Below, piece after piece: positions 32,844-42,393 of a stretch of 64,000 bases of DNA; the first letter of the stretch is position 1; each line of letters opens with the position of its first letter. The translations under genes and the position numbers were made by a program. The notes below the pieces were generated by a model that did no database searches, was not told the DNA's origin, and saw nothing but the letters and a program-made list of their open reading frames with translations. This DNA is from Ovis canadensis (lineage: Eukaryota; Chordata; Mammalia; Artiodactyla; Bovidae). The stretch spans positions 58,101,384 through 58,165,383 of the forward strand of contig NC_091250.1 of assembly GCF_042477335.2 (NCBI RefSeq), read 5' to 3'.

Positions 32844-35120
32844 CTAATAATAAGTGATGTTGAGCATCTTCTCGTGTTTGTTAGCCATCCATATGTCTTC
32901 TTTGGAGAAATGTCTATTTAGTTCTTTGGCCCATTTTTTGATTGGGTCGTTTATTTTTCTGGAATTGAGTTGCATAAGTTGCTTGTATATTTTTGAGATT
33001 AGTTGTTTGTCAGTTGTTTCATTTGCTATTATTTTCTCCTGTTTAGAAGGCTGTCTTTTCACCTTGCTTATATTTTCCTTTGTTGTGCAGAAGCTTTTAA
33101 TTTTAATTAGATCCCATTTGTTTATTTTTGCTTTTATTTCCAGAATTCTGGGAGGTGGATCATAGAGGATCCTGCTGTGATTTATGTCGGAGAGTGTTTT
33201 GCCTATGTTCTCCTGTAGGAGTTTTATAGTTTCTGGTCTTACATTTAGATCTTTAATCCATTTTGAGTTTATTTTTGTGTGTGGTGTTAGAAAGTGATCT
33301 AGTTTCATTCTTTTACAAGTGGTTGACCAGTTTTCCCAGCACCACTTGTTAAAGAGATTGTCTTTACTCCATTGTATATTCTTGCCTCCTTTGTCAAAGA
33401 TAAGGTGTCCATATGTGTGTGGATTGATCTCTGGGCTTTCTATTTTGTTCCATTGATCTATATGTCTGTCTTTGTGCCAGTACCGTACTGTCTTGATGAC
33501 TGTGGCTTTGTAGTAGAGCCTGAAGTCAGGCAAGTTGATTCCTCCAGTTCCATTCTTCTTTCTCAAGATTGCTTTGGCTATTTGAGGTTTTTTGTATTTC
33601 CATACAAATCTTGAAATTATTTGTTCTAGTTCTGTGAAAAATATCGCTGGTAGCTTGATAGGGATTGCATTGAATTTGTAAATTGCTTTGGGTAGTATAC
33701 TCATTTTCACTATATTGATTCTTCCAATCCACGAACGTGGTATATTTCTCCATCTATTGGTGTCCTCTTTGATTTCTTTCATCAGTCTTTTATAGTTTTC
33801 TATATATAGGTCTTTAGTTTCTTTAGGTAGATATATTCCTAAGTATTTTATTCTTTTCATTGCAATGGTGAATGGAATTGTTTCCTTAATTTCTACTTTC
33901 TCATTATTCGTGTATAGGAATGCAAGGGATTTCTGGGTGCTGATTTTATATCCTGCAACTTTACTATATTCATTGATTAGCTCTAGTAATTTTCTGGTGG
34001 AGTCTTTGGGGTTTTCTATGTAGAGGATCATGTCATCTGCAAACAGTGAGAGTTTTACTTCTTCTTTTCCAATTTGGGTTCCTTTTATTTCTTTTTCTGC
34101 TCTGATTGCTGTGGCCAAAACTTCCAGAACTATGTTGAATAGTAGCGGTGAAAGTGGGCACCCTTGTCTTGTTCCTGTCTTTAGGGGAGATGCTTTCAAT
34201 TTTTCACCATTGAGGATAATGTTTGCTGTGGGTTTGTCATATATAGCTTTTATTATGTTGAGGTATGTTCCTTCTATTCCTGCTTTCTGGAGAGTTTTTA
34301 TCATAAATGGATGTTGAATTTTGTCAAAGGCCTTCTCTGCATCTATTGAGATCATCTTACGGCTTTTATTTTTCAATTTGTTAATGTGGTGAATTACATT
34401 GATTGATTTGCAGATATTGAAGAATCTTTGCATCCCTAGGATAAAGCCCACTTGGTCATGGTGTATGATCTTTTTAATGTGTTGTTGGATTCTGATTGCT
34501 AGAATTTTATTGAGGATTTTTGCATCTATGTTCATCAGTGATATTGGCCTGTAGTTTTCCTTTTTTGTAGTGTCTTTGTCAGGTTTTGGTATTAGGGTGA
34601 TGGTGGCCTCAAAGAATGAGTCTGGAAGTTTACCTTCCTCTGCAATTTTCTGGAAGAGTTTGAGTAGAATAGGTGTTAGCTCTTCTCGAAATTTTTGGTA
34701 GAATTCAGCTGTGAAGCCGTCTGGACCCGGGTTTTTGTTTGCTGGAAGATTTCTGATTACAGTTTCAATTTCCGTGCTTGTGATAGGTCTGTTAAGATTT
34801 TCTATTTCTTCCTGGTTCAGTTTTGGAAAGTTGTACTTTTCTAAGAATTTGTCCATTTCTTCCACGTTGTCCATTTTATTGGCATATAATTGCTGATAGT
34901 AGTCTCTTATGATCCTTTGTATTTCTGTGTTGTCTGTTGTGATCTCTCCATTTTCATTTCTAATTTTATTGATTTGATTTTTCTCTCTTTGCTTCTTGAT
35001 GAGTCTGGCTAATGGTTTGTCAATTTTATTTATCCTTTCAAAGAACCAGCTTTTGGCTTTGTTGATTTTTGCTATGGTCTCTTTTGTTTCTTTTGCATTT
35101 GCCCCTTGTGCAGGGGCCAT
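32844..35120 (-). pseudogene. L1 ORF2 reverse-transcriptase frame, 758 codons, ATG from U6
   Basis: An uninterrupted frame covering the linker ([17 protein letters not shown] near residue 25), the reverse transcriptase (SPGPDG-like [13 protein letters not shown] near 130; SIDAEKAFD near 260; [13 protein letters not shown] near 315; catalytic FADDM near 360) and much of the C-terminal region ([19 protein letters not shown]). The apurinic endonuclease domain is absent. The start codon and first six codons (MAPAQG) are nt 56-72 of U6 snRNA, so this protein start is not L1's. The frame ends at a frameshift before the Cys-rich domain. It is therefore a pseudogene by origin, though long enough to be translated if transcribed. 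No promoter is visible, since U6 promoters lie upstream of the transcribed region and were not copied. Confidence 0.92.
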
Positions 35121-35127
35121 GCTAATA

Positions 35128-35169
<42 letters not shown>

Positions 35170-35175
35170 GAGCAC
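35104..35175 (-). pseudogene. RNU6: U6 snRNA fragment, nt 1-72
   Basis: The minus strand begins GTGCTCGCTTCGGCAGCACA and runs to …CCTGCACAAGG, the first 72 nt of U6. By eye there are two differences from mammalian U6 (nt 49 G to T and nt 67 G to A). The ACAGAGA box is intact. The 3' third, including the oligo-U end, is missing because the copy is joined to L1 there. It is a retrocopy inside the L1 insertion, not a U6 gene: the sequence upstream of +1 is the target-site duplication, with no PSE or TATA. Confidence 0.97.
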
Positions 35176-35194
35176 TGAAAATCAGACCATTTCT
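35176..35194. repeat. Target-site duplication, right copy
   Basis: tgaaaatcagaccatttct, directly after U6 nt 1. This shows that the insertion's 5' end is exactly the U6 5' end. Confidence 0.97.
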
Positions 35195-35958
35195 GAGTCT
35201 AACCCTTCAGGATGTGTTCAGTAGGAACTGCTCGAGAACTGGCATCTAAGAATAAGAGGTGCCAGGGTTGTAACAAAGAGGAGCTTGGTGACTAGACTAG
35301 TGCTATACCATTGAAGTACCTGGCTGGCAAAAGAGGGCTGCAGCTGAGAAAACTGAGCCACATGTTCATCAGGACTTGGCATGGGGGACAAAAGCAGGAA
35401 CAGGAATAAAAGGAAGAGCTGCCAATGGGGAGGTCCACAGAGGAGAGTGGGCATTTCAGTCAGACCTAACAGCTCCATCACAGACAGGCTGCATAAGTCT
35501 CTTTAAAGAGTGAGAAAGTGTGCTCTACCAGGCAGAGGATGGGTGTTTAAAGGGTGGGACTGGTTCTGAAAATAGATGCAGTGTAGGGCAAAGACTTGAT
35601 TGCAATTTAATGAAAGTGGTGCTCAAGCAACCAGAAAGGAAAAAAGAAATTTTTTTTCACCAAGAATAAGATACTCCAGCAGGCAATGCTGCAATGGCAT
35701 TTCAAAATGCTAATTGTACCAGAATTTTGGTGGTAAACTGAAATGGAGCCATAATCAGGGGGCATTCTAACTCTGGCATGCTATAATTAAGTAATGATTT
35801 GAACCAGTGGTTTTAATAAGTTTCTCCACACAAAAGCCAGCACCTCTTTTCAATTCCTGCCTGACATTTCCTAGCAGAAAAGCTAAACATCCAGTTTCTT
35901 TTACTTGTTTATAAATATGAATATAATCGTTTAAAATACTGGAAATGTATCACTTATG
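35195..35958. other. Unassigned single-copy sequence
   Basis: No gene or assigned repeat. An 87-codon minus frame at 35218-35481 has a Leu-rich, hydrophobic stretch but no recognisable family. Confidence 0.4.
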
Positions 35959-36121
35959 GGGCTGGTGCACAGTGATGACCCAGAGAGATGTTATGGGGAG
36001 GGAGGTGGGAGGGGGGTTCATGTTTGGGAATGCATGTACACCCGTGGTGGATTCATGTCAATGTATGGCCAAACCAATACAGTATTGTAAAGTAAAATAA
36101 AGTAAAAATTAAAATTAAAAA
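35959..36121 (+). mobile_element. L1-BT 3' end, about 160 bp
   Basis: Sense L1-BT terminus: 'gggctggtgcacagtgatga', the G-rich 'ggggagggaggtgggagggg', 'tacacccgtggtggattcat' and 'cagtattgtaaagtaaaata' with an A-rich tail. Strongly 5'-truncated. Confidence 0.93.
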
Positions 36122-36259
36122 ATATATATATCCAAACCTCCTGATAGTGAATTAGTCACACATAAAGAAAAAAATAATAATTTCATATCCAGATTCATGT
36201 TATAAAGAAAATAGAACTGGTTAAAAGCATAGAAAATGACTCAAGGATTGTCTATTTGC

Positions 36260-37330
36260 TTCTCTAGGACAAGGACATTTGAGTAAAGATCAGAATAATG
36301 AGAAGGATGAAGCCATAAAAAGATCCAAAAAAACATCATTCCATGAAGAAGAAAAAGTAAGTGCAAAGGCCCTGAGGTAGTAATAAACTTGACAGGACTG
36401 GGCAACAATAAGAATAGTCAGACTAAACTTTAGTATGTTGGGGGGGTAACAGGGGAAGATGAGGGTGGAAAGTCAGGGAAGGGATAGTATATGCAGGACA
36501 CTGGCATGCTATGGTGAAGTAAAGAATCTGGATTTTATTCTAGTTACAATCAGAGAATCCTAAAGACCTTTAGCAAAAGGGTGATACTATATGTTTTCTC
36601 TTTCCAAAAGATCCTAGTGGCTGCTCTAAGGAAATTGTGAAGAAAGCAATAAGACCAGTTATGAAGCATTTTCAAATAAAAGGATGACGGTGGCTTGAAT
36701 TATAGTTTAGTTAGGGATGATGGTGAGGATAAATTGTTAACTGACCGAGGGATATAAGGAAAAGGTAAATTATAGTAAAGTCAAACAAAAATCCTAGGTT
36801 CAAGCACTGAGAATAGCAATGCCATTTACAGAGATGGAAAACAGATGGAAAGGGCTATTAATAGTTTTGTCTTGTTCATGTTAAGTTTGAGATACCACTT
36901 AGGCCTCCACATAGAGATATTAAATAAACAGTTGAATATATGAATCTTGTGCTCAGGTTAGAGTTTTAGACTAAATCTATAGGTTTGGATTCTACTAGCA
37001 CAAATATGGCATGCTTTAGAGGCACAGACATGGATGAGATCACATGAATATGATAGCCAAGGGTAGAAGCTCTGGGTCACATCTGTATCTTAATATCTGA
37101 TGAAGGGATGAAGCCAGCAGGGGAGAGAATAAAGAACTGGTCAATACAGCAAGAAGGAAAAACAAAGAAAAGAGCATGATCAACCATTACAAATGCTGCT
37201 AGGAATTAGAATTAAATAAGACAGAGAAATGCCCACTAGGTTTGGAGTTAATGGAAGAGAAAGGAAATAGAGACTGAATGAAGAAGACTCACAGAGCTTC
37301 ATTGAACAGAGAAATGGGCTAGAGGACGTT
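36260..37330 (-). repeat. L2 LINE, long antisense copy
   Basis: Antisense L2 over about 1 kb, following the consensus order: 'agtgcaaaggccctgaggta', 'ctggattttattctagttac', 'gatcctagtggctgctctaa', 'tgttcatgttaagtttgaga', 'ggatgagatcacatgaatat' and 'catgatcaaccattacaaat' (reverse transcriptase region). No reading frame survives. Confidence 0.75.
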
Positions 37331-37569
37331 CAGAGGCCAAGAGAAAGGGTATTTTATAGGAGAACAATATTAATGACTACATGGTCAATCCAATAAGAAT
37401 AATCCAATGGAGACATGTTCATTCATTGTATTAACAAACAGGCTAATGTATTCTGCAGTGAGAAACTTTTAAAAAAATCTCATTTGAACACAATAAAATT
37501 GTATTGCTTACTCCAAACTAGCCAAGGAGGAGGGGGTATGGGTGCATTTCTCTGCTCTCAGTTTGGCAA

Positions 37570-37783
37570 TCATTCAAAGCAACATTACGAAGTTATAGTA
37601 ATTGAGGCAGTTTGATACCAGCACAGTAATAGATGACTAGTACTATATATACACTACTATATATAACATAACCTAGAACCTACTGTATAGGAAGGGGAAT
37701 TCTAGTCAATATTTTGTAACAACCTATAAGGGAAAAGCATCTGGAAAAGAATATATATATGTGTGTGTGTGTGTATATGTATG

Positions 37784-37818
<35 letters not shown>

Positions 37819-37892
37819 CTGAAACATTCTGCTCTATACCTGGAACTGACACAACACTGTAAATAAACTATACATCAATAAATAAATGACTA
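37570..37892 (+). mobile_element. Old L1: ORF2 scrap joined to 3' end
   Basis: 37570-37630 resembles an L1 ORF2 stretch ('gttatagtaattgaggcagt', 'ttgataccagcacagtaata'). From about 37640 it is L1 3'UTR ('cctactgtataggaagggga', 'ctgaaacattctgctctata', 'aactatacatcaataaataa'), so several hundred bases are missing between them. Confidence 0.7.
37750..37817. repeat. Compound (TA)n/(TG)n/(GTAT)n microsatellite
   Basis: An alternating AT/GT tract inside the L1 3'UTR, ending in about 13 TA units. Length polymorphism is likely. Confidence 0.95.
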
Positions 37893-37937
37893 CATCACCA
37901 CTACCAAAAAATCCCCCAAACTCCAGTAAATTAAAGT

Positions 37938-38042
37938 AGAGTGAAGTGAAAGTCACTCAGTCGTGTCTGACTCTTTGCAACCCCTACAGTCCATGGAATT
38001 CTTGAGGCCAGAATACTGGAGTGGGTAGCCTTTCCCTTTTTC
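37938..38042 (-). mobile_element. Bov-A / Bov-tA fragment
   Basis: 'gtgaaagtcactcagtcgtg', a shortened middle, then 'cagaatactggagtgggtag' and 'ctttcccttt'. Part of the Bov-A unit is deleted and the tRNA head is absent. Confidence 0.85.
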
Positions 38043-38426
38043 AGTAAATTAAAAATACAGATAACACAAAACTTCAAACCGTTTAGATGAAAATACAGGA
38101 AAATATTCTCATAACCTTGAGATATGGAGGGATTTTTTTAAACAATTCAAAAACCTTTGCATTTATAAGGTAAAAATAACTTGCAATTACACTTACTCAA
38201 AATTCAAACTGAATAATCTAGAGTTGTAGACAATAATTCTGCTGGGCAATGTTTTCAGGCTCCCACAGCACATGCAAGTGAAGATGGTAGCAAGAGTTCC
38301 TACTTGACTTGTATTGAAGGTAGTTTTCAATGATAACAGTTTTACTTTTTAATAAATTGGTTTAAAGTTTAACTTCAACATTTATAATTTAGTTTACTTG
38401 AGTTTTTTAGTTAACTCTCTGTTGTT

Positions 38427-39222
38427 TGTTCAGCTCTCTGTTGTTGCTAAGTCATGTCCAACTCTTTGTGAGCCCAAGAACGGCAGCATACCAGGCTACC
38501 CTGTCCTTCACTATCTCCTGGAGTTTGCTCAAACTCATGTCCACTGAGTCAGTGATGCCATCCACCATCTCATCCTCTGTTTCCCCCTTCTCCTCCTGCC
38601 CTCAATTGTTCCCAGTATCAGGGTCTTTTCCAACATGTTGGGCCTTTGCATCAAGTGGCCAAAGTATTAAGAGCTTCAGCATCATCTTTCCAATGAATGT
38701 TCAGGGTTGACTTCCTTTAGGATTGACTGGTTTGATCTTCTTGCTGTCCAAGGGACTCTCAAGAGTCTTCTCTAGCACCACAACTCAAAAGCATTAATTC
38801 TTCAACATTAAGCCCTCTTTATGGTCCAACTCTCACATCCATACATGACTACTGGAAAACCATAGCTTTGACAATACGGACTTTTGTTGGAAAAGTGATT
38901 CTCACCTTTTCAATATGCTGTCTAGGTTTGTCATAACTTTTCTTCCAAGGAGCAAGTTTCTTTTAATTTCATGGCTGCAGTCACCATCTGCAGTAATTTT
39001 GGAGCCCAAGAAAATAAAATTCATCACTGCTTGCATTTCTTCTCCACCTACTTGCCATGAAGTGATGGGACTGGATGCTGTGATGTTAGTTTTTTTTAAT
39101 GTTCAGTTTTAAGCCAGCTGTTTCACTCTCCTCTTTCATCCTCATTGAGAGGCTCTTTAGTTCTTCAATTTCTGCCATTAGGGCAGTGTCATGTGCATAT
39201 CGAGGTTGTTGATATTTCATGG
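38427..39222 (-). mobile_element. BovB LINE 3' part, about 0.8 kb
   Basis: Reverse orientation from the 3' tail ('gttgctaagtcatgtccaac') through the ORF2 C-terminal region ('actctcacatccatacatga', 'catggctgcagtcaccatct') to the catalytic area ('gtgtcatgtgcatatcgagg'). Many indels. An L1-BT scrap follows at its 5' side. Confidence 0.93.
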
Positions 39223-39228
39223 AGGGAC

Positions 39229-39344
39229 TTTTTTTTTTATCTTTGCTTTTTTTTTATTTTAATTTTAAAATCTTTAATTCTTACATGCGTTCCCAAACAT
39301 GACCCCCCTCCCACCTCCCTCCCCACAACATCTCTCTGGGTCAT
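39229..39344 (-). mobile_element. L1-BT 3' end, short
   Basis: Oligo-T then 'ttaattcttacatgcgttcc', 'caaacatgacccccctccca' and 'cctccctccccacaacatct'. The middle of the terminus (the 'ccaccacgggtgtac' part) is missing, so there is an internal deletion. Confidence 0.87.
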
Positions 39345-40899
39345 TTTTTAAGTGCATATCCTAAAGAAGATTTTGAAATGTTAATCACATTAAAATTTTA
39401 ATCTTTTATTAAAATGTTAAACTCTGGTTTTGCCCTTTGACTTGTACTGCATTCAGCCCATGCCCCACTGATCTGACCTCTCTGTCAGTGCCGCAAGAGG
39501 GAGGAGACTGTCAAATGCTGGCCTCCCAGAAGTAATACGTTCAGGGCTGGCTATTTGATAAAGACAGATGGTCCACTGTATAGGAGATGGACAGCACACA
39601 CTTCCCACTCAACACTGTTCAACATCCTCCCTGACAGAAGGCACTCAAAGTCGTACTGTATAATCATTTCCTTCTCAGGACTGCTGGACGGCGCCTGCCC
39701 CATGTAGCATATTGTCTGTGAAAGAGCTGTTTTGGCTAGTCTCATAATAATTTTCCTGTGAGGTTTTTCCTTCAGGAAGAAAAAGAATATTGGAAAGTGG
39801 TGTATTTGCAATCAAAGGGAAAAATGAGTATGGGAGAAAAGATACACATTTTCATCAATCTTTTCCATCAGGCTGCTCTGACACTAAATGAAGAGTTCTC
39901 AATGATCACTTTATGTTCTTCATTTAAGCTGTTTAGAAATAGCAGTGAATTTAAAATATAAAAGATAATATCCAAAGATTCCTACATTTAAAATACTGTA
40001 AGAATTCCTAGATCCAGATTTCAATTTAGTCTGCACCTGCGGAGACTCCTGGGTGTTTATGTTTAAGCAAGTCCTGTTTTATCTTTGGAGTCTCTTCTGC
40101 TACAGGTAGAGGAGCTTAACTAAAGCAGTTGCAGCCACCTTTTTTATCCATGCATGTGCCATTCTAAATCCTAAGATTGTGCAGATAAAAAGCAGTAAGG
40201 ATTTGTCCTCAACTTTTCTTTGATTGCCATTGCTGCTGAGTGCTGAAGAAAGCCAAGGAGTTGGAAAGCTGTCAGGGACACTCCCTTTTAGAAAAAAATA
40301 GCATGTCAAGTGCCTCAAATATCTCCTGCTTTCAGCCAATTCTTTTGGCAGCCAGCGTAAGTGCTACTGTCATTTGCATTTCTCTGAGGGAAGCAAGGAA
40401 GGGCCAACTAGGTTTCCTTGCATCCACGACCTTGCACAGATACTGTCATTCCCCATGCTCCCTCCGCTGGATCTGAGAGCTGTTCAAGCTACAACAGCCA
40501 GGCCTAATTTTTGTTCAGTTCAAGTTGAGTTGTTGTTGTCATTCTTTTAATTCTCACAACTTGGGAAAGCAAGTGGATTTTAAGAAGAAAAAGGCTTGCA
40601 TCTTTATATTTGGCTACTTTTTCCTTTCTCTGAGAAGCCCTCTGTCTCTTTCTTGGAGTTTTGAGACTCTTTCTGTTCTGACTCAGGAAAACCGAGCTAA
40701 AATCAGTAAGAAATACGTCTCGATCTCTGCAGCAGAAATTCCTGCCAGTCACTTTGCACTGAGAACAACAATGTCAACTCTCCTCATTTCCCTTTCCATA
40801 TAGTGTATAAATCCCAAATCACCACTTCATTCATGCAGCAATATCCTTTAAGATCTGCTGGGATCTGCACTATCTTCCAGAGCTATAACGTTATATGGG
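39345..40899. other. Unassigned single-copy stretch
   Basis: About 1.5 kb without an assigned repeat or a gene. Frames of 78-92 codons have no recognisable domain. Confidence 0.4.
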
Positions 40900-41145
40900 A
40901 TGTGGTTCCCTGTCCAGTAGGAGACTCAGATTCATGAACAGGACAGCAGAGAATCAATAACAGGTACAATAACAGATAGGCTGCCTATGGGAGGACAGAC
41001 GGGTAGCACCTAGCCCACAGCGGAGAAATGAGAAAGGGCTTCCTAGAGGGGAAAACACACTGGCTGGGTCATAAATGAGTAGGAGAACTCCAGCCAAGAG
41101 AGGAAGGAAATAAGAAAAGATCAGGCAGAGGGAATGATAAACACT
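40900..41145 (-). repeat. Probable L2 LINE fragment
   Basis: Antisense L2-like order: 'gtccagtaggagactcagat', 'gggcttcctagaggggaaaa', 'ggtcataaatgagtaggaga' and 'ggcagagggaatgataaaca'. Confidence 0.5.
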
Positions 41146-41147
41146 GA

Positions 41148-41378
41148 GGCAGGTTTTCTCAGGCTCAGCATCACTGACATTTTGGGGGCAGGTAATTCTT
41201 TTCTGGTTGAGGGAGGGGCTGTCCTGTCCAGTTCAGTTTTAGCAGCAGCATCGCTGGCTTCTATTCAGTAGGTGACAGTAGCTTCCCCTCCCTCTCCTGT
41301 GACAAACATATACATCTCCAGACATTGTCAAATCTCAAATTCCCTGGAGAATGAATTCACCCCTAGTTGAGAGCCATC
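41148..41378 (-). mobile_element. MER5A (hAT-Charlie) DNA transposon
   Basis: 'ctcagcatcactgacatttt', 'aattcttttctggttgaggg', 'ggggctgtcctgtccagttc', 'agcagcagcatcgctggctt', 'ctccagacattgtcaaatct' and 'cccctagttgagagccat' match MER5A in antisense over nearly its whole length. Non-autonomous and ancient. Confidence 0.88.
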
Positions 41379-42393
41379 ACATTAAACATGGAAGGAAGAG
41401 CCTGAAGCAGGTTGGTATAGTCAGAGGGTCACTCTGGAGACAGAGAATGACTGGTGTTGAAGATGGAGAAGTAAGCAAAAGCCAGGGTTTCAAAGGTCTT
41501 TATGCTTTTCAGCTCTGGGAAAGTGACTTCACCTAACAAGAGTGGTTTCCTCTTCAATACATTTCCCAGTGGAATACAGCCAGGGCTAAATCAGATCACG
41601 TATGTAAAGAAATTAGCACAGTGCTTGCCATCCATAAAAAGAGGTTTGTTCCCTTTCTCCTACTCGGTTCTTTGTCAGGAATTAAGGTGATGAATTGAAG
41701 GGCAGTGAGAGGTGAGGTGAGGTGGCGGGGTGGTGGGAGGGAGGCTCTGAGTTAGGAATAATTAAGCCACCGGCAGAGCTGACGACCTCAGAGCTGGGCA
41801 TGCTCCCACCTGGCCGTGAAAGTGGGAAGTCCTCCATCCCAACCACATTGTCCTTACCCACTTCTGAGCTTATCTTTCCAGAACACCTGGCTCACGTGCG
41901 CTAACCACACACTTCCTTGTCTAACATTTATCTTAACTCAGCCAACACCTACAGCATTCCATATATATACATGCCAGGTCATGGAGAAGAAGAAAGCAGA
42001 CACGATAATAATAGAATTCTAGCTTTTATGACCTCCACCTCAGGAGTGGGGAAAATAGCACTCTTGTTTCTTTTGTCAGCCAAATCTCCATGTCTCCAAG
42101 CCAAGGGGAGGTCCAGCTCAGACAGCCATGCTCCTCAGAAGCCTGTCCTGGGGGCTGCCCTGCCCTAATCAGAGCCTGAGCATCCCTTCTCTATGAGACC
42201 CACAGCATTCACCTAACCACTCTCTGGGGGCCCTCAGCATGGGGTCCTACAACTTGTTTGTTGGTTGGTTTGTTCACTGATTAATGACTTAAGTTACATG
42301 GAGGCAAGCATCCTGTATTTCTCAAGTAGTGGTTGAATTAATGCACCAATACAGAACTCTGATAAAGCAAACAACAAATTGGTGAGTGCAAAC
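41379..42393. other. Unassigned; weak MIR-like piece
   Basis: 41505-41640 may be an antisense MIR ('tctgggaaagtgacttcacc', 'agcacagtgcttgccatcca'). No gene is seen. Confidence 0.4.

Larger units (their letters stand above)
31980..35175 (-). mobile_element. U6 snRNA-L1 chimeric retrotransposon insertion
   Basis: One insertion in minus orientation: nt 1-72 of U6 snRNA (35175-35104) joined to an L1-BT-type element truncated in ORF2 (35103 down to about 31991), with 3'UTR and a poly(A) tail (31980-31990). A perfect 19-bp target-site duplication encloses both parts, so U6 and L1 integrated together. Such chimeras are a known by-product of L1 reverse transcription, in which the enzyme jumps from L1 RNA to U6 RNA during integration. 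The L1 endonuclease domain and everything upstream are missing. The long open frame and the near-perfect U6 match point to a fairly recent event. Confidence 0.95.

Noticed and set aside
32472-32921. 149-codon plus-strand frame
   Set aside because: Antisense shadow of L1 ORF2, with no support as a separate gene.
35104-35175. A functional U6 snRNA gene
   Set aside because: Only nt 1-72 are present, there is no terminator, and the upstream sequence is a target-site duplication instead of a U6 promoter.
37080-37110. A further CTCF-like motif (CCAGCAGGGGAGAG)
   Set aside because: Lacks the GGC of the core and lies in an antisense L2; too weak to list.
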